Shown here piece by piece: positions 1 through 8,669 of a stretch of 64,000 nt of DNA (the stretch's first letter is position 1; each line of letters starts with the position of its first letter). A program made the translations under genes and the position numbers. The notes beneath the pieces are model-generated. The model did no database searches, had not been told where the DNA came from, and saw nothing but the letters and a program-made list of their open reading frames with translations. Source of the stretch: Planobispora rosea (GTDB lineage: Bacteria; Actinomycetota; Actinomycetes; Streptosporangiales; Streptosporangiaceae); the NCBI RefSeq assembly GCF_014648175.1, contig NZ_BMQP01000001.1:1-64000 (forward strand), given 5' to 3'.

Positions 1-55
1 CCGCGGTCACGCTGGCGGCGTTGTTGATGTGGTTATGACACTTTGACGACACGCC

Positions 56-268
56 CTAGGAGAAGGCGACCCCGCCCAGGAGCGGATAGACGTTCCCCAC
101 CGGCTCCGGAGCCAGCGCGTCGGCGCACTCCGGGCAGGCGAACAGGAGGGCGCCGCTGGGCAGGCGGCCGATCCTGGCCCGCGGACGGGGCCATTTCTTG
201 TGGCAGGCCACGCAGGCGTCACCGTCGCATTGGGCGGGGGTCAGGCCTTCGGGATCGAACGTCATCAT
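56..268 (-). CDS. Small zinc-ribbon-like hypothetical protein (70 aa)
   Basis: I do not recognise a named family. The predicted 70-residue protein has one Cys pair as CVAC near residue 20 and another as CPEC near residue 45, a spacing compatible with a small treble-clef or zinc-ribbon fold. The ATG at 268 starts MMTFDPEG and removes a poorly conserved-looking 60-residue extension that runs back through the intergenic region. It lies downstream of gabT on the same strand, but the gabT terminator separates them. Function unknown; a metal-binding or nucleic-acid-associated role is only inferred. Confidence 0.55.
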   Translation of the reverse strand: MMTFDPEGLTPAQCDGDACVACHKKWPRPRARIGRLPSGALLFACPECADALAPEPVGNVYPLLGGVAFS

Positions 269-340
269 GGTCCGTACCGTTCTGGTCGGCCTCCAGTCCA
301 CCACGCCTCCTGCCCTTACTGCTCGGCCACCCGTCGCAAC

Positions 341-367
341 CGTTATAACGCCATCACCTTCGGTGAT
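341..367. promoter_or_regulatory. Two adjacent palindromes upstream of the small zinc-ribbon gene
   Basis: CGTTATAACG at 341-350 is a perfect 10-bp palindrome. Immediately after it, ATCACC-TTC-GGTGAT at 353-367 has perfect 6-bp arms. They lie 73-99 bp upstream of the gene starting at 268. They may be operator or promoter elements; no cognate regulator is evident. Confidence 0.3.
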
Positions 368-427
368 CGCTTTGCTGGGTGCCAAGCGAGGGTTAAATCG
401 CCCCCAGAGTGCGATTCGCGCAACGAC

Positions 428-461
428 AAAAGGGGCACCAGGCATCAAGCCGGGTGCCCCC
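428..461 (-). terminator. Intrinsic terminator of gabT
   Basis: On the minus strand an 8-bp GC stem (GGGGCACC at 432-439 paired with GGTGCCCC at 453-460) with a 13-nt loop is followed by TTTTG. It lies about 20 bp past the gabT stop codon, the classic arrangement of a Rho-independent terminator. Confidence 0.8.
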
Positions 462-480
462 TGTCATGGGGATCAAACCA

Positions 481-1833
481 TCAGATCTCGCTGATGACCT
501 TCTCCAGGATCGCCAAGCCCTCCTCCAGGAGGTGGTCAGGCATGACCAGCGGCGGCAGGAAGCGCAGGACGTTGCCGTAGGTGCCGGCGGTCAGCACCAG
601 CAGGCCCTCGGCGTGGCACCGCTTCGCGATCTCACCCGCGGCCGTGGGGTGCGGCTCCTTGGTCCCGGGAACGACCAGCTCGATGGCGATCATCGCGCCG
701 CGGCCGCGCACGTCGCCCACGATCGGGGTCTTCTCCGCGATGGCGCGCAGGCGCGGGAGCATGACCTCGCCGATGCGGCGCGCCCTGCCGACCAGGTCGT
801 CGGCCTCGATGGTCTCCAGCACGCCGAGCGCGGCCTCGCAGGCGAGCGGGTTGCCGCCGTAGGTGCCGCCCAGGCCGCCGACGTGGACCCTGTCGAGGAT
901 CTCGGCGCGGCCGGTGACGGCCGCCAGCGGCAGGCCGCCGGCGATGCCCTTGGCGGTGACGATGATGTCGGGGACGACGCCCTCGTCCTCGCAGGCGAAC
1001 AGGTGACCGGTGCGGGCGAAGCCGGTCTGCACCTCGTCGGCGATGAAGACGATGCCGTTGGTCTTGCAGAACTCGGCGATCCTCGGCAGGAAGCCCTTGG
1101 CCGGCTCGATGAAGCCGCCCTCACCGGCGATCGGCTCGATCAGGACCGCCGCCACGTTCTCGGCGCCGATCTGCTTGTTGATCTGGTCGATCGCCTGGGC
1201 GGCGGCCTCCTCGGCGCAGTTCTCCGGACCCGACGGCCAGCGGAACGGGTAGGCCAGCGGCACCCGGTAGACCTCGGGGGCGAACGGGCCGAACCCCTGC
1301 TTGTACGGCATGTTCTTGGCCGTCAGCGACATCGTCAGCAGGGTGCGGCCGTGGTAGCCGTGGTCGAACACGACGACGGCCTGGCGGCCGGTGGCGTGCC
1401 GGGCGACCTTGACCGCGTTCTCCACGGCCTCGGCGCCGCTGTTGAGCAGGAAGGTGCGCTTGTCGTGGTCGCCGGGGGTGAGCTCGTTGAGCTTCTCGGC
1501 GACCCGCACGTACGACTCGTACGGCGTGATCATGAAGCAGGTGTGCGTGAAGTTCGCCACCTGCCGCTGGACCCGCTCGACCACGCGCGGCGCGGCGTTG
1601 CCCGCGTTGGTCACCGCGATGCCCGAACCGAAGTCGATCAGGGAGTTGCCGTCGGCGTCGACGACGACACCGCCACCGGCGTGCGTCACGAAGACCGGCA
1701 GCGTGGTGCCGATGCCCGGCGGGACGGCGGCCTGCTTGCGGGCGAACATCTCGCGGGACTTCGGGCCGGGGATCTCGGTGACGACGCGGCGCTCCTGCGG
1801 GAGGGACGGGCCGCCCTGGGTGACGGTGCTCAT
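481..1833 (-). CDS. gabT: 4-aminobutyrate--2-oxoglutarate aminotransferase
   Basis: A class III, PLP-dependent aminotransferase of 450 aa that should convert GABA plus 2-oxoglutarate to succinate semialdehyde and glutamate in the cytosol. The PLP-phosphate loop is NSGAEAVENA near residues 131-140, the cofactor-binding Asp is in IADEVQTG near 266, and the Schiff-base Lys is in VTAKGIAGG near 295. Length is normal for GabT. The ATG at 1833 has no obvious Shine-Dalgarno, so the mRNA may be leaderless. It is divergent from a PucR regulator and near an aldehyde dehydrogenase, an arrangement expected for GABA or polyamine catabolism. A strong hairpin terminator follows. A related omega-aminotransferase substrate cannot be excluded. 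Confidence 0.92.
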   Translation of the reverse strand: MSTVTQGGPSLPQERRVVTEIPGPKSREMFARKQAAVPPGIGTTLPVFVTHAGGGVVVDADGNSLIDFGSGIAVTNAGNAAPRVVERVQRQVANFTHTCFMITPYESYVRVAEKLNELTPGDHDKRTFLLNSGAEAVENAVKVARHATGRQAVVVFDHGYHGRTLLTMSLTAKNMPYKQGFGPFAPEVYRVPLAYPFRWPSGPENCAEEAAAQAIDQINKQIGAENVAAVLIEPIAGEGGFIEPAKGFLPRIAEFCKTNGIVFIADEVQTGFARTGHLFACEDEGVVPDIIVTAKGIAGGLPLAAVTGRAEILDRVHVGGLGGTYGGNPLACEAALGVLETIEADDLVGRARRIGEVMLPRLRAIAEKTPIVGDVRGRGAMIAIELVVPGTKEPHPTAAGEIAKRCHAEGLLVLTAGTYGNVLRFLPPLVMPDHLLEEGLAILEKVISEI

Positions 1834-1930
1834 GCTGCGACGGTATGTCGGGTATGCCGTGATGCCGATGATGCACTATGGCAAAATCACAGGGAGCGCT
1901 CTGGCCGTAACGTACAAACCGGGGGTGGTT

Positions 1931-3397
1931 GTGGCGCCCACGCTCCGCACGGTCGTACGGCGGCTGCCGCTCGGGCTCACCGTCCTGGCCGGACAGGAGG
2001 CGCTCGACCGGCCGGTGCGCTGGGTCGCGGTCAGCGAGCTGGAGGACCCCACCCCGTTCCTGGAGGGCGGCGAGCTGGTCCTCACCACGGGCATGCGCCT
2101 GGACGGCGCGAACGCCGCGCCGTACGTCGAACGCCTGGTCGCCCGCGAGGTCACCGGTCTGGGGTTCGGCGTCGGCCTGGGCCACGAGGCGATCCCCGGC
2201 GAACTGCTGGCCGCCGCCGCCCAGGCCGGGCTCCCGCTCCTGGAGGTGCCGCGCGAGACCCCGTTCGTGGCGATCGGCAAGGCGGTCAGCGACCTGCTCG
2301 CCGCCGAGCAGTACGAGGAGATCACCCGGGCCTTCGCCGCGCAGGGCCGTCTCACCCGCGCGGCGCTCCTCCCCGAGGGGGCACGGGCGGTGATCGACCG
2401 CCTCGCCCGGGAGCTCGGCGGCTGGGCGGCCCTGCTCGACGAGGCGGGAGCCGTACGGCACGCGGCGGGCCGGGGAGCGGGCGCCGTCGCCGGCGTCCTG
2501 CCCGAACTCGACCGGCTCCGCGGCCGTTCCCCGGGCGGTACCCCCGCCAGTCTCGCCCTCTCCACTCCCGGGGAGCACGTCGTCGTCCAGCCCCTCGGCG
2601 CCGCCAGGGTCAGGGGCTTCTTCGCGGTCGGGCTCGGCAAGGCCTTCACCCCGGTCGAGCACACCGTGGTCAACGCGGCGGGGTCCCTGCTCACCCTGGT
2701 CCTGGAGCACGGCCGGGAGAACCTCGCCGCCGAGCGCAGGGTGCGTTCGGCGGTGCTGCGGCTGCTGCTCGCCGGGGAGGCGGAGGCGGGGCGGCAGGTG
2801 CTGGAGCGGCTGGGGGAGCGGCTCGCGGACGGCCCGCTGACGGTGCTCGCCGCCGGTGGCGAGCCCGAGGCGGTGCTGGAGGCCGCGGGGGAGGAGTTCG
2901 CCGCGGTGTCCGACGGCCGGGTGGTCGCCGTCGTGCCCGCGGCGCGGGCGGAGGCCGTCGCGGCGGCGCTCGCCGGGCACGGCCCGGTCGGCGTCGGCGC
3001 CCCGGTGGCCCCGGAGAACCTGGGGACGGGGCTCGACCAGGCCGACCGCGCGCTCGCCGCGGCCCGCCGCGGAGCCGAGCCGGTCATGCGCTTCACCGAC
3101 CTCGCGGGTCAGAGCCTGCTCTCCCTGCTGGACCCCGAGGCGGCCGGCGCGTTCTCGGCGGCGCTGCTCGCCCCCCTGAGGGAGTACGGCTCCCGCGCGG
3201 ACCTGCTGGAGTCGCTCCGCGCCTACCTGGAGTGCAACGGGCACTGGGACGCCGCGGCCCAGCGGCTCGGGGTGCACCGGCACACCCTGCGGTACCGCAT
3301 GCGCCGCGTCGCCGAGATCCTCGGCCGCGACCTCGACGATCCGGCGGCCCGCGCCGAACTGTGGGTGGCGCTGAACGTGGCGGACGGGCCCGGATAG
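1931..3397 (+). CDS. PucR-family transcriptional regulator
   Basis: About 488 aa with the PucR architecture: an N-terminal purine-catabolism-type sensory domain (LRTVVRRLPLGLTVLAGQE onward, about residues 5-125), a GGDEF-like middle region, and a C-terminal PucR helix-turn-helix over roughly the last 60 residues (YLECNGHWDAAAQRLGVHRH). GTG at 1931 is chosen because the domain begins immediately after it; GTG at 1925 is also possible. It is divergent from gabT across about 97 bp, so it most likely controls gabT and perhaps itself in response to GABA or a related nitrogen compound. That ligand is inferred from context. Confidence 0.85.
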   Translation: MAPTLRTVVRRLPLGLTVLAGQEALDRPVRWVAVSELEDPTPFLEGGELVLTTGMRLDGANAAPYVERLVAREVTGLGFGVGLGHEAIPGELLAAAAQAGLPLLEVPRETPFVAIGKAVSDLLAAEQYEEITRAFAAQGRLTRAALLPEGARAVIDRLARELGGWAALLDEAGAVRHAAGRGAGAVAGVLPELDRLRGRSPGGTPASLALSTPGEHVVVQPLGAARVRGFFAVGLGKAFTPVEHTVVNAAGSLLTLVLEHGRENLAAERRVRSAVLRLLLAGEAEAGRQVLERLGERLADGPLTVLAAGGEPEAVLEAAGEEFAAVSDGRVVAVVPAARAEAVAAALAGHGPVGVGAPVAPENLGTGLDQADRALAAARRGAEPVMRFTDLAGQSLLSLLDPEAAGAFSAALLAPLREYGSRADLLESLRAYLECNGHWDAAAQRLGVHRHTLRYRMRRVAEILGRDLDDPAARAELWVALNVADGPG

Positions 3398-3410
3398 GGC
3401 GCGCCGCGGC

Positions 3411-4082
3411 TCACCGCCGGGGGGCGGGCAGCAGCCCGAGGCGGGAGGACGCGAGCACGCCCTCTTCCGTCAGGTAGGGATAGACGACGGAGTGGGTGAC
3501 GCTGTCGTAGGTGCGCCCGTCACGCAGGTGCCCGGCACGTTCCAGGCTGATCGCCCCCTGGGCCGCGGCCCACAGGGCATCGGCGATCTTCCTGGGCTGT
3601 GTCGGGATGAGGTATCCCGCCGAGATGCAGTCGGAGATCACCCGGTCGAAGATGTTGAGCGCCGCCCGGGCCAGCGTCCTGGCCCGCTCGCTGGGCAGGA
3701 AGCCGGGCATCGCCTTCTCGAACATCAGCGCGTAGTAACCGGGCTCGGCCAGCGCGGCCTCCCGGTAGGCGGGACCGAGGGCGATGAGGTGCTCCAGGGC
3801 GTTCTTCCGCGGGGGCACGGCGTTCAGCCTGCGCCGGAACCGCTCGAAACCCTCCAGGTAGAGCGCCTCGGCCAGGCCTTCCTTGCTGCCGAACATGGTG
3901 TAGATGACGGTCGTCGAGCATCCCGCCTCGGTCGCGATGCGCCGCATGGACAGGCTCTCCGGCCCGACGGTGATCAGGAGCTGGCTGGCCACGTCGAGAA
4001 GCCTGGCACGGAGCTCGTCGTGACCGGCCCGATCGCTGAGCAGGTGGGAGCCCTGCAGCCCGAGCGGCACCGAGGAGGTCAA
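3411..4082 (-). CDS. TetR/AcrR-family transcriptional regulator
   Basis: About 223 aa. The N-terminal helix-turn-helix runs ARLLDVASQLLITVGPESLSMRRIATEAGCSTTVIYTMFGSKEGL, followed by a TetR C-terminal ligand domain. The frame is open further upstream, but the best start is TTG at 4082: an AAGGAG Shine-Dalgarno lies 7 nt before it, whereas upstream codons fall in an AT-rich intergenic region. It is divergent from the aldehyde dehydrogenase gene and probably regulates it and itself through the 11-bp inverted repeat between them. The ligand is unknown. Confidence 0.85.
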   Translation of the reverse strand: MTSSVPLGLQGSHLLSDRAGHDELRARLLDVASQLLITVGPESLSMRRIATEAGCSTTVIYTMFGSKEGLAEALYLEGFERFRRRLNAVPPRKNALEHLIALGPAYREAALAEPGYYALMFEKAMPGFLPSERARTLARAALNIFDRVISDCISAGYLIPTQPRKIADALWAAAQGAISLERAGHLRDGRTYDSVTHSVVYPYLTEEGVLASSRLGLLPAPRR

Positions 4083-4154
4083 GGGGACACTCCTTTCCGC
4101 TGGGGGGACGGCCACCCGGGAGACGTAGCCAGGGTGAAGATCCTTCAAACCGTC

Positions 4155-4224
4155 ATACGCATAAATATCCTTAAAAGACCCTTCTTTCGTTACATAAGCA
4201 TGTCGAAGCATCTTTTATGCGTAT
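4155..4224. promoter_or_regulatory. Widely spaced 11-bp inverted repeat in an AT-rich divergent promoter
   Basis: ATACGCATAAA at 4155-4165 is exactly complemented by TTTATGCGTAT at 4214-4224, 48 bp apart. The segment between is strikingly AT-rich for this genome. It sits between the TetR gene and the aldehyde dehydrogenase gene, so it is a good candidate operator pair, or looping site, for that regulator. Confidence 0.6.
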
Positions 4225-4304
4225 CGGCGAGTGCGAGACGCGGTCTTGTGCGGACTGGAGTAAGGCCGGGTCCGGACGGGTGACATACGGTCGGAGGTAT
4301 GGAC

Positions 4305-5726
4305 GTGCGCCCCTTCTGGCTCGCCGGCCGTCCCGCGACCGGGGATGCCGAGCTCACCGTGACCAACTCCCATGACGGCCGTGTCGTCGGCGTCTGCTCC
4401 GTTCCCACTCCCGGCCAGGTCGAGGAGGCCGTGGCCGCGGCGGAGGCCGTACGGAAGGAAGCCGCCGCGCTCCCGATCCACGTGCGGGCCGAGGCCCTCG
4501 CCCACGTCTCGCGCAGGCTGGCCGAGCGCGCCGACGAGATCGCCCGCCTCATCATGGAGGAGAACGGCAAGCCCCTCTTCTGGGCCCGCGGCGAGGTCGG
4601 CCGCGCGATCTCCACCTTCCGGTTCGCCGCCGAGGAGACCCGCCGCCTCAGCGGCGAGGCGCTGCGCCTGGACACCGAACCCGCCGCGACCGGCCGCCTC
4701 GCCTACGTCTCGCGGGTCCCGTACGGCCCGATCCTGGCGATCACGCCGTTCAACTTCCCGCTCAACCTGGTCGCCCACAAGGTCGCCCCGGCCATCGCCG
4801 TCGGCGCGCCGGTCATCGTCAAGCCCGCCCCCGCGACCCCGATCTCCGCCCTGGTCCTGGGCGAGATCCTCGCCGAGACGGACCTGCCCGCCGGCATGTT
4901 CTCCGTCCTCCCGGTGCCCAACGACCGCGCCGCCACGCTCGTCACCGACCCCCGCCTGCCGGTGGTCTCCTTCACCGGCTCCGGCCCGGTCGGCTACGCC
5001 ATCATGGACCAGGTGCCGCGCAAGCACGTCACCCTGGAACTCGGCGGCAACGCCGCCGCCGTCGTCCTCGCCGACGCCGACCTCGACTGGGCCGCCTCCC
5101 GGGTGGCGCTGTTCTCCAACTACCAGGCGGGCCAGAGCTGCATCGCGGTCCAGCGGGTCATCGTCGAGGAGTCCGTGCGCGAGGACTTCCTGGCCAGGCT
5201 CGTCCCGGCCGTCGAGGCCCTGGTGACCGGCGACCCCGCCGACGAGAAGACCCAGGTCGGCCCGCTCGTCTCGGTCGAGGCCGCCGAGCGCGTCGAGCAG
5301 TGGGTCGACGAGGCCGTCACGGCCGGCGCCCGCGTCCTGACCGGAGGCACCCGCGACGGCGCCACCATCACCCCGACCGTCCTGACCGACGTGCCCGCCG
5401 ACGCCAAGGTCTCCTGCGAGGAGGTCTTCGGTCCCGTGATGATCGTCCAGACCGTCTCCGGCCCGGACGAGGCCTTCGCCGCGGTCAACGCCTCGAAGTA
5501 CGGCCTGCAGGCCGGCGTGTTCACCCGCAGCCTCGACCTCGCCTTCCGTGCCAACCGCGAGCTCGAGGTCGGCGGTGTGATCATCGGCGACGTCCCGTCC
5601 TACCGCGCCGACCAGATGCCCTACGGCGGCGTGAAGGACTCCGGCGTCGGCCGCGAGGGCATCCGCTCCGCGATCGCCGACTACACCTACGAGAAGGTGA
5701 TGGTCCTCACCGGCCTGTCCCTGTAG
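4305..5726 (+). CDS. NAD(P)-dependent aldehyde dehydrogenase (possible succinate-semialdehyde dehydrogenase)
   Basis: A complete aldehyde dehydrogenase of about 473 aa that oxidises an aldehyde to the acid. Visible active-site features are PFNFP (Asn near 150), the general-base Glu in TLELGGN (near 245) and the nucleophilic Cys in GQSCIAVQR (near 279). GTG at 4305 is preferred because GGAGG lies 7 nt upstream; the ATG at 4299 is only 1 nt from that Shine-Dalgarno. With gabT nearby, succinate semialdehyde is the likely substrate, but the sequence alone does not rule out other aldehydes. It is divergently transcribed from the TetR gene. Confidence 0.85.
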   Translation: MRPFWLAGRPATGDAELTVTNSHDGRVVGVCSVPTPGQVEEAVAAAEAVRKEAAALPIHVRAEALAHVSRRLAERADEIARLIMEENGKPLFWARGEVGRAISTFRFAAEETRRLSGEALRLDTEPAATGRLAYVSRVPYGPILAITPFNFPLNLVAHKVAPAIAVGAPVIVKPAPATPISALVLGEILAETDLPAGMFSVLPVPNDRAATLVTDPRLPVVSFTGSGPVGYAIMDQVPRKHVTLELGGNAAAVVLADADLDWAASRVALFSNYQAGQSCIAVQRVIVEESVREDFLARLVPAVEALVTGDPADEKTQVGPLVSVEAAERVEQWVDEAVTAGARVLTGGTRDGATITPTVLTDVPADAKVSCEEVFGPVMIVQTVSGPDEAFAAVNASKYGLQAGVFTRSLDLAFRANRELEVGGVIIGDVPSYRADQMPYGGVKDSGVGREGIRSAIADYTYEKVMVLTGLSL

Positions 5727-5745
5727 GAACCGGGTGCCGGCCCGG

Positions 5746-5788
5746 TGCCGGTACGGCGAGACGCGGCACCGCCGTAACCGGCGCCCCG
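5746..5788 (-). repeat. 43-bp hairpin repeat, copy 1 (convergent intergenic)
   Basis: The reverse complement of this segment matches 8555-8597 at 41 of 43 positions. Each copy folds as CGCCGGTTACGGCG paired with CGCCGTACCGGCG, one T bulged, around an 11-nt loop. It lies between the converging ends of the aldehyde dehydrogenase and a small hypothetical gene, so it is probably a bidirectional terminator or a REP-like element. Confidence 0.8.
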
Positions 5789-5849
5789 CCCTGGGGCGGG
5801 TGCATGATGCTGAGCCCGGAGCCGGGCACCGCAGGGGTTCCCGGGTGGA

Positions 5850-6164
5850 TCAGGCAGGGCCGGACCCCGGATCTGGGCCGGGAAGACAGAGGCGGCGGAG
5901 CCGGTCCTCGGCACCCAGCATTCGGAGTGCTCTCACCAGGGGCTCCCGGTGGATCTCCGTCTCGGCCCTGTCGTACATCAAGGTGAGCGCTTCGCGCAGC
6001 TTGGCCGCCTCCGACACCAGTGCCTGCGCGGCGTTGACGCTGCCGTAGGTGCGTTCGGCGGAGGCGGGGTTGATCCGCCCCAGGAGTTCGAGAATCCGCA
6101 GGTAGTGGTGGAGGAAGTCCTGCTCGGCCCGGGTCAGGGCGGGAAGCTGGTGCTCGGGTGGCAT
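5850..6164 (-). CDS. Hypothetical protein (104 aa, helical)
   Basis: I do not recognise this protein. It is predicted to be largely alpha-helical and soluble (ALTRAEQDFLHHYLRILELLGRINPASAERTYGSVNAAQALVSEAAKLREAL in outline), with no Cys motif, signal peptide or membrane segment. The ATG at 6164 is preceded by a weak GGGA. It lies about 100 bp downstream of the SulP transporter on the same strand, so it could be cotranscribed with it. It ends just before the 43-bp hairpin repeat. Confidence 0.55.
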   Translation of the reverse strand: MPPEHQLPALTRAEQDFLHHYLRILELLGRINPASAERTYGSVNAAQALVSEAAKLREALTLMYDRAETEIHREPLVRALRMLGAEDRLRRLCLPGPDPGSGPA

Positions 6165-6267
6165 ACGGTGTCATCCCCGGCTCGGTTCGTAACCTGTGTT
6201 CCAGGCTAACGCGTTCCGGCCGATAAGTTGATCACGAATGATGGTGCTGTCGGGCGGCCAGTCGATG

Positions 6268-7761
6268 TCAGTGGCCGGACAATCGCCCGGCCAGGCTGCC
6301 GTGCAGGCGGGCACTGGGCTCGTTGAGACCGACCACGGTGACCGTCTTGCCGCGGGCGGCGTACTTGGTCTGCACCGCGTCCAGCGCGGCCACCGAGGAG
6401 GCGTCCCAGATGTGCGCGTCGGACAGGTCGATGACCACGTGGTCGGGGTCGCCGGCGTAGTCGAACCGGTAGACCAGGTCGTTGCTGGAGGCGAAGAACA
6501 GCTCACCGGTGACGGCGTAGACGGCCTGCCTGCCGTCGGGGTCGACCACGGCGGTGACGTCGGCCAGGTGGGCGACCCGGCGGGCGAAGACGACCATGGC
6601 GGTGATGGAGCCGACGACGACGCCGACGGCCAGGTTGTGGGTGACCACCACGACCGCGACCGTGGCGGTCATGACGATGGTCTCGCCGTACGGCATGCGC
6701 TTGAGGGTGGCCGGGGCGACCGAGTGCCAGTCGAAGGTGGCGAAGGAGACCAGGATCATGACGGCGACCAGGGCGGCCATCGGGATCTGGGAGACCCGGG
6801 GTCCGAAGGCGATGCACAGGATCATCAGGAAGAGCCCGGCGGTGAAGGTCGACAGCCGGGTGCGGGCGCCGTTCTTGACGTTGATCATCGTCTGACCGAT
6901 CATGGCGCAGCCGCCCATGCCGCCGAACAGGCCGGTGACGATGTTGGCGACGCCCTGGCCGATGGACTCGCGGGTCTTGTTGGAGCGGGTGTCGGTCAGA
7001 TCGTCGACGAGCTTGGCCGTCATCAGTGATTCCATCAGCCCGACCAGCGCCAGGGCGAGGGCGTACGGCGCGATCAGGGTCAGGGTGTCCATGGTGAACG
7101 GCACGTCGGGCAGGCCGAAGGCCGGCAGCGCCGAGGGCAGGGCGCCGCGGTCTCCCACCGTCGGTACGGCCAGGCCGGCGCCGAGGGTGATGGCGGTCAG
7201 GATCGCGATGGAGACCAGCGGGGCGGGCACCACCGTGGTGATGCGGGGGAAGAACACCATCAGGGCCAGGCCTCCGGCCACCAGCGGATAAACCGCCCAG
7301 GGCACGTCGACGAGTTCGGGCACCTGCGCCATGAAGATCAGAATGGCGAGGGCGTTGACGAAGCCGACCATCACGCTGCGCGGCACGAACCGCATCAGTT
7401 TCGCCACGCCCAGCGCGCCCAGGGCGATCTGGACGAGGCCGCCGAGGATGACCGCGGCGATCAGGTAGGCCAGGCCGTGCTCGCGGACCAGCGGTGCGAC
7501 CACCAGGGCGACCGCGCCGGTGGCGGCGGAGATCATCGCTGGCCGGCCTCCGGCGACGGCGATGACCACGGCCATGGTGAAGGAGGCGAACAACCCGACA
7601 CTGGGATCGACCCCGGCGATGATGGAGAAAGAGATCGCCTCGGGGATCAGCGCGAGTGCGACCACCAGGCCGGACAGGATCTCGGTGCGGGCGACCTTCG
7701 GTGACAGCCAGGCCGGCCGGGACGCGGGCAGGAGGCGGGCAGGCGAAAACGAGCGGGGCAA
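6268..7761 (-). CDS. SulP-family anion transporter with STAS domain
   Basis: A 497-aa inner-membrane transporter of the SulP (SLC26) family, expected to move sulfate, bicarbonate or another anion. It has many hydrophobic helices from residue 20 onward, a SulP signature region ([17 protein letters not shown]) and a C-terminal STAS domain over about the last 110 residues ([19 protein letters not shown]). TTG at 7761 is preferred because AAGGA lies about 7 nt upstream and the first membrane helix follows soon after. The long open extension to 7950 is Arg/Pro-rich and unlike SulP N-termini. It is divergent from a MerR gene and probably controlled through the 7957-7980 palindrome, leaving a leader of nearly 200 nt. 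Confidence 0.87.
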   Translation of the reverse strand: MPRSFSPARLLPASRPAWLSPKVARTEILSGLVVALALIPEAISFSIIAGVDPSVGLFASFTMAVVIAVAGGRPAMISAATGAVALVVAPLVREHGLAYLIAAVILGGLVQIALGALGVAKLMRFVPRSVMVGFVNALAILIFMAQVPELVDVPWAVYPLVAGGLALMVFFPRITTVVPAPLVSIAILTAITLGAGLAVPTVGDRGALPSALPAFGLPDVPFTMDTLTLIAPYALALALVGLMESLMTAKLVDDLTDTRSNKTRESIGQGVANIVTGLFGGMGGCAMIGQTMINVKNGARTRLSTFTAGLFLMILCIAFGPRVSQIPMAALVAVMILVSFATFDWHSVAPATLKRMPYGETIVMTATVAVVVVTHNLAVGVVVGSITAMVVFARRVAHLADVTAVVDPDGRQAVYAVTGELFFASSNDLVYRFDYAGDPDHVVIDLSDAHIWDASSVAALDAVQTKYAARGKTVTVVGLNEPSARLHGSLAGRLSGH

Positions 7762-7956
7762 CAGGCGTCCTTGACGGTAGGGGGCCGCGAGGAGGGCCAC
7801 CCGGTGGCATGCAGCCGCAGGCGGGCACGCGCGGGCCGGAGTCCTCTGCGTCGGAAGGGTCGCACGGTGCGCCGGTGCGCCGTGCTCCAGGGCAGACCGC
7901 GGCGCGATGCCTGCGGCCAGCGGGCAGACCAGCAGGAATCTCCCCGTCACCGGTAA

Positions 7957-7980
7957 CTCTACTCTAACGTTAGAGTAGAG
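7957..7980. promoter_or_regulatory. Perfect 24-bp palindrome, probable MerR operator
   Basis: The half-site CTCTACTCTAAC at 7957-7968 is exactly complemented by 7969-7980. It lies in the divergent SulP/MerR promoter. Long palindromes centred between widely spaced -35 and -10 boxes are typical MerR-family operators, so this is the likely binding site of the adjacent regulator. Confidence 0.85.
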
Positions 7981-8046
7981 ATCGATGAGGGGTCCCCATC
8001 GTGCATCCGCACTTCAGTCCCCCGAGCAGTGAGGTCACCGGAAATC

Positions 8047-8517
8047 ATGGACGCCGCAGGCGATACCGCGACCGAGGCCGGCGCCGAGCAGAGCCCGCAC
8101 GGTGGCGGAGATCACATGCACATCGGTGAGGTGGCCGAGCTCACCGGATTGTCGCTCCGTACCATCCGGCACTACGAGGAGGTCGGCCTGGTGCCGGCCT
8201 CGGCCCGCAGTCAGGGTGGCTTTCGTCTCTACACCGCCGCCGACGTGGCGCGGCTGATGGTGATCCGCCGGATGAAGCCGCTCGGGTTCACCCTGGAGCA
8301 GATGGGCGAGCTGCTGGCGATCACCGACCGGTTGGACGGGCACGCCGGTGCCGGGCCGCTGTCCGAGGCCGAGAGCCAGGCGCTCCAGCGCCGGCTGGAG
8401 GTCTTCGAGCGCGCCGCCCGTGAGCGGTGCGAGACGTTGCGCACCCAGCTGCAGTGGGCCGAGGAGTTCGCCGCCGACCTGCACCGGCGCGGAGGGCAGG
8501 TCGCCCGCGGTGACTGA
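8047..8517 (+). CDS. MerR-family transcriptional regulator
   Basis: A MerR regulator of about 156 aa. The winged helix-turn-helix (IGEVAELTGLSLRTIRHYEE, then VGLVPASARSQGGFRLYT) is followed by a coiled-coil dimerisation helix. The only Cys is in ERCETLR, so the usual paired-Cys metal-sensor pattern is absent and the inducer is unclear. ATG at 8047 is used; GTG at 8029 and ATG at 8116 (GGAG 5 nt upstream) are alternatives, the last giving a classical MerR N-terminus. It is divergent from the SulP transporter, which it most likely regulates. Confidence 0.85.
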   Translation: MDAAGDTATEAGAEQSPHGGGDHMHIGEVAELTGLSLRTIRHYEEVGLVPASARSQGGFRLYTAADVARLMVIRRMKPLGFTLEQMGELLAITDRLDGHAGAGPLSEAESQALQRRLEVFERAARERCETLRTQLQWAEEFAADLHRRGGQVARGD

Positions 8518-8554
8518 TGGGGACAGACGCCCCCATCGAGGCATCCGCCCGCTC

Positions 8555-8597
8555 CGGGGCGCCGGTTACGGCGGTGCCGCATCTCGCCGTACCGGCG
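8555..8597 (+). repeat. 43-bp hairpin repeat, copy 2 (convergent intergenic)
   Basis: An inverted copy of 5746-5788 with two mismatches. It again lies between converging gene ends, here MerR and a serine protease. The stem is 13 bp with one bulged T. Its placement supports a bidirectional terminator function; the sequence identity outside the stem suggests duplication of a defined element. Confidence 0.8.
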
Positions 8598-8669
8598 TCA
8601 GGCCTTCGCCCGGGTGCGTGCCGTACCGGCACAACCCGCCGGACCGCACAACCCCGCCGGACCGACAAC

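Noticed and set aside
409..3477. Very long open frame (1022 codons) antisense to gabT and PucR
   Set aside because: High-GC genomes produce long open antisense frames; this one spans two recognisable genes in other frames, is Arg/Gly/Ala-rich, and matches no known family.
6268..7950. SulP start at 7950
   Set aside because: The extra 63 residues are Arg/Pro-rich with no family similarity; a TTG at 7761 has a proper Shine-Dalgarno.
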